Source: Rosettibacter firmus
GTDB taxonomy: Bacteria > Bacteroidota > Ignavibacteria > Ignavibacteriales > Melioribacteraceae
Length of the DNA: 64,000 bases
Direction of reading: 5' to 3'
NCBI RefSeq assembly: GCF_036860695.1
Contig: NZ_JAYKGJ010000002.1
Location: 130,001-194,000, forward strand
Below the pieces are notes generated by a model that was not told where the DNA came from, did no database searches, and worked only from the letters and a program-made list of their open reading frames with translations. Of the stretch, positions 58,643 through 64,000 are shown one piece after another. Numbering within the stretch: position 1 is the stretch's first letter; every line of letters starts with the position of its first letter. Position numbers and translations under genes: made by a program.

Positions 58643-60202
58643 GTGCCTTATAAAATATTCTCTAAGATTATTAAAGGGTTTCATTTGAATTTTGGATTAT
58701 TCATTTTTACCATTGTAATTATCACAACAAATATCTTCGCTCAGGATAAATCTTACAATATCAAACAATATGATTTGTATATCAAACCTCACTTTGTAAC
58801 TAAAAGTCTTTTTATATCTACAACAATTACTATTAACAATCCATTCCTGCGAGATACTTTTTATTTTGGACTTAATGAACGGTATGAAAAGTTATCTATT
58901 AGATCTAATTCATCACCAGTTTCGATACAAAGAGGAAATGGATGGGTTGTTATCGTCTTACAAAAACCTACTAAATATTTCACAATGGTTATTGAAACTG
59001 AAGGAATAATCGGAAAAAGTGATGGTGAGAATAGACAGGTAATCACAGATTCCAGCTTATTTTTATTATGGTCTGATCGATTTTATCCCATCGATTATAA
59101 TCACTGGGCAAAATTTAAAACCAAAATTTTACTTCCTGATAATTTTCATGTAATTGCTCCTGGAAAATTGATACGTACTAAAAAGCATAATAAAATGATT
59201 GAGCATACGTTCTTAACGACTAATCCTGCTGTGTGCTTCTCAGTGTTTGCAGATTCAAGGTGGATTGTAACAAAAAGAAAAATCAATGGAATACAAATGC
59301 AAACGCTCCTTTATCCAGAAAGTCAAAAATTTTCAGAACAGATTTTTAAAACAAGTAGTGAAGTATTGAAATTCTATTCAGAAACTTATTGTGCTTATCC
59401 ATTTGATCAGTTTAGTTTTATTAATCTTGAAGGAATTTATGCAAGACTGGCTTTCCCTGGCTTTGTTGGATATAGTTCAAACTATCTGGAAAAAGAGTTC
59501 GCAACAACTGGATTTGATGCACACGAAACTGCACTGCTGTGGTGGTTCTATACAATACGTGGTGAGGGAGCTGGTAGTTTTCAATGGACAGAAGGTTTTG
59601 GAGACTACGCAGAATTTCTTTATGATGAAAAATATCAAAAACCAATACCAGAAATTTTTCAGAATTTTCGGAATGAATATCTGACAATGTCTCCACACCA
59701 AGATGTATTATACTATGACTTTACAGGAAATACACCACAAAAAATTATTCACGGAAAATATCCCTGGCTCATGCATCTTATCCGTTATAAAATAGGTGAT
59801 GAAAAATTTAGAGAAACAATGAAATTGATTTTCAATAAATTTCGATTTCGAACATTTAGTATGGAAGAGTTCATTGCTGTTCTGGAAGAAGGAAGTGGAC
59901 AATCGCTTCAATGGTGGAAACAGGAATGGCTCGAAAGAAAAGGTGTTCCAGTAATAACTTTTAAATCGGAAGTTCAAAAAAATAATGATTCGTATCTAAT
60001 TAAATGTACTCTCACACAAATCGAAAACCTTTACCATTTACCAATAGAAATTGGGATTGAAACCAAGAAGGGAATAGATATAAAAAGAGTGAATGTTACT
60101 GAGGAACAGACAATATTTACTTTTGAATCGAAAGAAAAACCTATCAAGATTACTGTTGATCCAAATGACTGGCTTTTATTGAAAGTAATATATTTGGAAT
60201 AA
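58643..60202 (+). CDS. Exported M1-peptidase-like protein with degraded zinc motif
   Basis: 519 residues from GTG 58643, after AAGGAGATTTTATA. A signal peptide (FGLFIFTIVIITTNIFAQ) is followed by a beta domain and a gluzincin-like helical domain. The M1 zinc motif HExxH reads HETALLWW: first His and Glu are present but the second His is Leu; the third-ligand helix WTEGFGDYAEF is kept. Catalysis is therefore doubtful; it may serve as a binding protein or use a different metal geometry. The C-terminal 90 residues form another beta domain. No sorting domain; probably periplasmic. Confidence 0.75.
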   Translation: MPYKIFSKIIKGFHLNFGLFIFTIVIITTNIFAQDKSYNIKQYDLYIKPHFVTKSLFISTTITINNPFLRDTFYFGLNERYEKLSIRSNSSPVSIQRGNGWVVIVLQKPTKYFTMVIETEGIIGKSDGENRQVITDSSLFLLWSDRFYPIDYNHWAKFKTKILLPDNFHVIAPGKLIRTKKHNKMIEHTFLTTNPAVCFSVFADSRWIVTKRKINGIQMQTLLYPESQKFSEQIFKTSSEVLKFYSETYCAYPFDQFSFINLEGIYARLAFPGFVGYSSNYLEKEFATTGFDAHETALLWWFYTIRGEGAGSFQWTEGFGDYAEFLYDEKYQKPIPEIFQNFRNEYLTMSPHQDVLYYDFTGNTPQKIIHGKYPWLMHLIRYKIGDEKFRETMKLIFNKFRFRTFSMEEFIAVLEEGSGQSLQWWKQEWLERKGVPVITFKSEVQKNNDSYLIKCTLTQIENLYHLPIEIGIETKKGIDIKRVNVTEEQTIFTFESKEKPIKITVDPNDWLLLKVIYLE

Positions 60203-60327
60203 AAAGATGAATGACTGGAATTTTCTTAAATACTTTTTTCGACTATTTATTACAATAATATGTTATTGAAATAGTAAATGCTACTAACTGTAATTGGTAA
60301 ACATTTATAAAATTTAATAAATAAACT

Positions 60328-60900
60328 ATGTGGAATGATATTGATGATATCGAACTGGTAAAACCAGAAAGAAAGCACAAAGAAATTATTATTGATTTCA
60401 TAAAAGAACATCAGGATAATAATGAATTTGAAATTCACGGAGGAGCTCTTGTTGAAAAGTTAGATTTCGATGTTTGGCTAAAACAGATTGCTGATAACTC
60501 AAAAAAGGAAACCGTTAATAAAAATTGGGTTGTTTCTTCAACTTTCCTGGTGATAAGAAAAACAGATAAAAGATTAATTGGTTTTGTCGATATTCGTCAC
60601 GAATTAAATGATTTTTTAAAATCTTATGGTGGACATATTGGATTTGGAATTCGACCTACAGAAAGGAGAAAGGGATATGCAATTAAAATATTGATGAAAG
60701 CTTTGATTTACTGTAAAGAAATTGGTTTAAATAGAGTTATGCTTGCTTGTTATAAAGACAATATTGTATCGAGAAAAACAATTGAAAAGTGTGGTGGAAT
60801 ATTAGAGAAAGAATTTACTCTTTCTGAATTAAAGGATTATTCATTAGAAGTAGAAAATTCGAATGATAAAATTGTATGTGTTTATTGGATAAGTCTTTAA
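60328..60900 (+). CDS. GNAT-family N-acetyltransferase
   Basis: 190 residues. The acetyl-CoA loop is readable as IGFGIRPTERRKGYAIKIL (Q/RxxGxG/A type), followed by CYKDNIVSRKTIEKCGG, the usual 'N..S....eK.GF' helix. The N-terminal part (IELVKPERKHKEIIIDFI) matches the group of uncharacterised acetyltransferases that act on small molecules. Substrate unknown. The start ATG has no strong ribosome site. Stand-alone gene. Confidence 0.85.
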   Translation: MWNDIDDIELVKPERKHKEIIIDFIKEHQDNNEFEIHGGALVEKLDFDVWLKQIADNSKKETVNKNWVVSSTFLVIRKTDKRLIGFVDIRHELNDFLKSYGGHIGFGIRPTERRKGYAIKILMKALIYCKEIGLNRVMLACYKDNIVSRKTIEKCGGILEKEFTLSELKDYSLEVENSNDKIVCVYWISL

Positions 60901-60995
60901 AGATGAATGATATAACCAATGAGAGTCACTCACATTCAATATAACCAATTGTTGTATGTGCCGTATTTAATTTGTCATCATAGAGGAAAGTATAA

Positions 60996-61820
60996 ATGCT
61001 GGAAAGATATAACAAAACATTTTTCTTTTATGGATTATCATTGATAATTCCATGGATACTTTGGTTCATAGTTGCATACTTTAGTCATCTTGAAAGTTAT
61101 GATTCGTCAATTAACTTTTTAATGTCTGTATTGGGTATTCTGGGATTAATTGCACCTGCTCTCGTAGCAAGCTATTTATTTCTCATTGATAAAGATCTTA
61201 TGAAGGACTTGAAAAACAGGATTTTTAATATACAAAGATTCAATGCATTCTATCTTGTAATAACATTTTTATTAATACCTTTTTCAATTGTCATTGCTCA
61301 ATTGATTTCGGTCATATTTGGGCATAGCCTTTCTCAGTTTTACATTTCTGGCAAACCAACATTTACCTCTCTTGTATATTCTCCATGGTTTATACTTATT
61401 TTTGCACCAATAGTTGAAGAATTAGCCTGGCATAGTTATGGTACAGATACATTACGACGAAAATATAATTTATTTACAACTTCACTTATATTTTCATTTT
61501 ACTGGGTAATATGGCATTTGCCTTTGTCATTTATCAAGGGATATTATCATAGCAATGTTGTTGCAGAGGGATTGGTGTATTCTCTAAATTTTATTTTCAG
61601 TTTATTTGTTTTTGTAATCTTAATGAATTGGCTTTATTATAAAACAAAGCGTAATATTTTTACTGCTATTATTTTTCATTTAAATGCAAATATTTCCAAT
61701 GAAATATTTGCAACACATCCAGATAGTAAAGTTATTCAAACAGGATTACTGCTACTTGTAGCAATTATAATTTTGAAATATGATAAAGAAATGTTTTTTT
61801 CTAAGGAAGTGCTAAATTGA
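60996..61820 (+). CDS. CPBP-family intramembrane protease homologue
   Basis: 274 residues with about seven membrane helices. The family motifs are present in order: EELAWHSYG (Glu-Glu with His where most members have Arg), FYWVIWHLPLSF (His), and AIIFHLNANIS (His/Asn). CPBP proteins include CAAX-type prenyl proteases and bacteriocin-immunity proteins. The EExxxR Arg-to-His change may alter activity. ATG after AGAGGAAAGTATAA. No bacteriocin gene is adjacent. Confidence 0.8.
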   Translation: MLERYNKTFFFYGLSLIIPWILWFIVAYFSHLESYDSSINFLMSVLGILGLIAPALVASYLFLIDKDLMKDLKNRIFNIQRFNAFYLVITFLLIPFSIVIAQLISVIFGHSLSQFYISGKPTFTSLVYSPWFILIFAPIVEELAWHSYGTDTLRRKYNLFTTSLIFSFYWVIWHLPLSFIKGYYHSNVVAEGLVYSLNFIFSLFVFVILMNWLYYKTKRNIFTAIIFHLNANISNEIFATHPDSKVIQTGLLLLVAIIILKYDKEMFFSKEVLN

Positions 61821-61899
61821 AATACTCAATCAGTGCTTAAACTTTGGATGTCAACATTATTTTTATCAATATTATTAATAGTACTAAAAGGAACTTAAT

Positions 61900-62400
61900 A
61901 TGGTTATTAGAGAAATTCAAACAAGTGATGCCGAAGCATTTTTGAATCTCTGTCATAAACTGGATGAAGAAACTCAATTCATGCTCCTTGAGCCAGATGA
62001 AAGAATAGCTACTGTTGATGAGATAATCACTCAAATAGAAAACTTGAAATTAAGAGATAATCAAACAATACTTGTTGCAGAACATAATAATCAATTGGTT
62101 GGATATGTTAGTGCAGATGGTGGAAAATACAAAAGAAATAAACATTGTGTTTATATTGTGATGGGTATTCTTCAATCCTTTACGGGACAGGGTATTGGAA
62201 CTATGTTATTAAAAGAATTAGAAAAATGGGCTATACAAAATAAAATTTATCGACTGGAACTAACTGTTATGGTTCATAATGAAAAAGCATTTGCACTATA
62301 TAAGAAAATGGGATTTGTAATTGAAGGGATGAAAAAACATTCTCTTTTTATAAATGGTTTTTATGTTGATGAATATTACATGGCTAAATTGTTGATTTGA
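61900..62400 (+). CDS. GNAT-family N-acetyltransferase
   Basis: 166 residues. Acetyl-CoA-binding block QSFTGQGIGTMLLKELEKWA and the closing MVHNEKAFALYKKMGFVIEGMKKHSL, as in RimL-like and L-amino-acid acetyltransferases. MLLEPDERIATVDEI near residue 30 is common in a broad group with unknown substrate. ATG after AAAGGAACTTAAT. Not obviously coupled to its neighbours. Confidence 0.88.
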   Translation: MVIREIQTSDAEAFLNLCHKLDEETQFMLLEPDERIATVDEIITQIENLKLRDNQTILVAEHNNQLVGYVSADGGKYKRNKHCVYIVMGILQSFTGQGIGTMLLKELEKWAIQNKIYRLELTVMVHNEKAFALYKKMGFVIEGMKKHSLFINGFYVDEYYMAKLLI

Positions 62401-63346
62401 ATGAAATAAACAATAATAACAAAGACTAGTTTTATCTAAGTTGTTTTACTTTATCTTTACTTGTTATAGTTTGGCAAATTCTTTTATTCATAAAATGGTT
62501 GAAGAAATTGATAAGCAGAAAAATGAAAATTCCTTTCTTGTTTTAAAAGTAAAGTTTTTTCGTTGTGTAGACATTAATAAGAACACAGATTGGCTATAGA
62601 GGTAAAGATTTAGTACAAAAACTTTCTTAATGTACGTCATTGCTGAAAAATTAAAAATGTTTTTAATCATTTATAGTTACTTTAAAAAAACAGAAAAATA
62701 TGTTTACCTCTCTCCTAATTGGTGAGTTGATCTTTAATATAACACCATATTTATAATTGAAATATGCTTATTAAAAAAGTTTTATTGATAAAAATAATTA
62801 TTGACAAAGAGATTATAAAAATATAAGTTACTATAGGATATACCATGTGGTATAAATTTCTTCTGAGGGGTCTTAGGCTCTAAAATTATTGAGGGAATTA
62901 TGGATATAAAAAGACAAACTACAATTACTTTTCATAATTCGTAATGAATAAAGAATAAGAAACCAAAACATAATAGCTAAAGAAGCTTATATTTGATGTA
63001 TAATTATATATTAATATAAACATCCACATAGTTTAATAGAAATGTTTTATCTACATGTTCTAAGTTGAGGATTAAGATTTAATAGTCTATATAAGAAAGG
63101 AAAACGAATTAAATGATTTTATACTGTTATTATTTTCAATATTGCATACGTGGACAATAAATCAACAAATCAGAATGATATCCTGCAACAGCTTGTAAAA
63201 TATCATTCCTAAATAAATATTGTAACGATAGATGATTCATTTTCTCACTTACTTTTGCATTACCACGGGTTACAGTCGACGTCGTTCAAATGCGTTCTGC
63301 AACGTGGCTAAACCTAACCATTAACTATAATAGAAAGGAAATAACT
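62401..63346. other. Long AT-rich gap without a supported gene
   Basis: About 950 bases. I find a dyad ATACCA-TG-TGGTAT near 62838-62855 and a 14-codon frame near 62899 with GAGGGA in front, but no homology. From about 63260 the DNA becomes more GC-rich (GTCGACGTCG), as does the cytochrome gene that follows, hinting at a junction there. Confidence 0.5.
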
Positions 63347-63841
63347 ATGTTTGTACTACGTAATTTTATTATAGGCATTGCCTTACTTTCAACTGTGATA
63401 ACTCAACATAATTTTGCACAAGCACCAAAGACATTCAATTCGAAATCTGTTGAGCGTGGAAGGTATCTTGTAAAAATAACTGGTTGTAATGATTGTCATA
63501 CACCCGGTTACATCCAGGCAAGTGGTAAGATTCCAGAGAAACAATGGTTGATAGGCGATCAACTCGGGTGGCGTGGTCCCTGGGGAACAACCTATCCGAG
63601 CAATCTGAGGTTATATATGCAAAATCTTTCTGAAGACCAATGGGTTAAGGTAGCAAAAACTGCACAATATCGACCGCCAATGCCTTGGTTTGCTCTTCAC
63701 GAAATGACCACACAAGACCTTCGTGCTATCTATAGATTCATTAAATACTTAGGAGCTGCAGGTGAACTTGCACCGGTTTTCGTTCCACCTGGTCAGAAGC
63801 CTAAAGGTCCATACGTTTTATTTCCTGAACCACCGAAGTAA
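63347..63841 (+). CDS. Exported c-type cytochrome
   Basis: 164 residues from ATG 63347, preceded by AGAAAGGAAATAACT; an earlier in-frame ATG at 63290 would put 19 residues before the signal peptide. The signal peptide (about 1-27, ending HNFAQA) leads to a monohaem domain with CNDCH as the haem-binding CxxCH, near residue 51, and a Met in PPMPWFALHEM as probable sixth ligand. Periplasmic electron carrier; partner unknown. Less AT-rich than most of the window. A palindrome with attC-like ends follows before the next gene. Confidence 0.85.
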   Translation: MFVLRNFIIGIALLSTVITQHNFAQAPKTFNSKSVERGRYLVKITGCNDCHTPGYIQASGKIPEKQWLIGDQLGWRGPWGTTYPSNLRLYMQNLSEDQWVKVAKTAQYRPPMPWFALHEMTTQDLRAIYRFIKYLGAAGELAPVFVPPGQKPKGPYVLFPEPPK

Positions 63842-63864
63842 TTTTACTATTAGTGTCTAATATA

Positions 63865-63923
63865 GCCGCTTAATACAGAAGTGTGAAGTTTGTTGTTCGT
63901 CGTTTATTTTAGTGTTAAGCGGC
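63865..63923 (+). other. Inverted repeat with attC-like ends
   Basis: GCCGCTTAATAC (63865-63876) and GTGTTAAGCGGC (63912-63923) are complementary at 11 of 12 positions around a 35-base loop. GTTAAGC matches the GTTRRRY core; its partner GCTTAAT is one base off RYYYAAC. It could equally be a long-loop transcript end for the cytochrome gene; no T run follows. Confidence 0.35.
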
Positions 63924-63948
63924 ATTTATTAATGGAGGTAGTACAAAA

Positions 63949-64000
63949 ATGTTTGAGAATGCAGGAAATCTTGCCGGTAGGGTTGCACTTATTACGGGAG
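63949..64000 (+). CDS. Short-chain dehydrogenase/reductase, N-terminal fragment
   Basis: Only the first 17 codons lie in the window. They read NLAGRVALITG, the first strand and start of the TGxxxGxG NAD(P)-binding loop of the SDR family. ATG after TGGAGGTAGTACAAAA. The rest of the gene lies beyond 64000. Confidence 0.7.
   Translation, partial: MFENAGNLAGRVALITG

Noticed and set aside
62899-62943. A 14-codon frame with GAGGGA upstream
   Set aside because: Too short, no homology and no supporting context.

Overview
The window is low-G+C chromosomal DNA, most likely from the Ignavibacteriota (Ignavibacterium/Melioribacter-like). Three secreted proteins end in the type IX secretion sorting domain with the 'NYPNPFNPST' style of motif typical of that lineage. 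The promoters I can find fit the Bacteroidota-like TTG...TAnnTTTG pattern. The gene set suggests a plant-polysaccharide-degrading heterotroph.

1-24 kb is core genome: the 3' end of an rRNA operon (23S partial, 5S, terminator), homoserine dehydrogenase, an inositol-phosphatase-family enzyme, Lon, free-methionine sulfoxide reductase, dnaX (with an A9 slippage site), a LamG protein, a CAT tRNA, a prolyl oligopeptidase, glutamate dehydrogenase, a PPDK-type ATP-grasp/nucleotidyltransferase fusion, a metallophosphoesterase, and a complete his operon (hisG-D-C-B-H-A-F-IE). The his operon is preceded by a promoter, a His-containing leader peptide and an attenuator. Its HisB carries a decayed phosphatase domain.

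24-37 kb is a sugar and pectin locus: mutarotase, Na+/sugar symporter, araB, araD, araA and a HAD phosphatase, then a small barrel-protein remnant and three T9SS-exported proteins, two of them pectate lyases (PL9-like and PL1).

37-51 kb is a type I-B CRISPR-Cas locus: cas6, cas8 (Cst1-like), a separate small helical ORF (candidate Cas11), cas7, cas5, cas3, cas4, then cas1, cas2, a leader with an inverted repeat, and an array of 64 contiguous 30-nt repeats plus two interrupted ones at the far end. The leader-proximal spacer reads like the 5' end of a tRNA-Arg gene. Two spacers (13 and 22) are the same protospacer with a different 10-nt centre. The trailer end has been invaded by small palindromic elements.

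51-64 kb is accessory DNA: an M28 peptidase with membrane segments, an internally deleted tyrosine recombinase, an HNH endonuclease, then a tight operon of D12-class adenine methylase, HerA-like ATPase and NurA-like nuclease. attC-like imperfect palindromes lie at both ends of this operon (53802-53873 and 58101-58191), with 15 of 18 bases shared at their right ends. A canonical GTTRRRY core lies between the recombinase remnant and the HNH gene. My reading is that the methylase-HerA-NurA set is a candidate defence module carried as a large integron-type cassette; this is inference and needs a covariance-model search. The rest holds an M1-like protein with a degraded zinc motif, two GNAT acetyltransferases, a CPBP membrane protease homologue, a c-type cytochrome and the start of a short-chain dehydrogenase.
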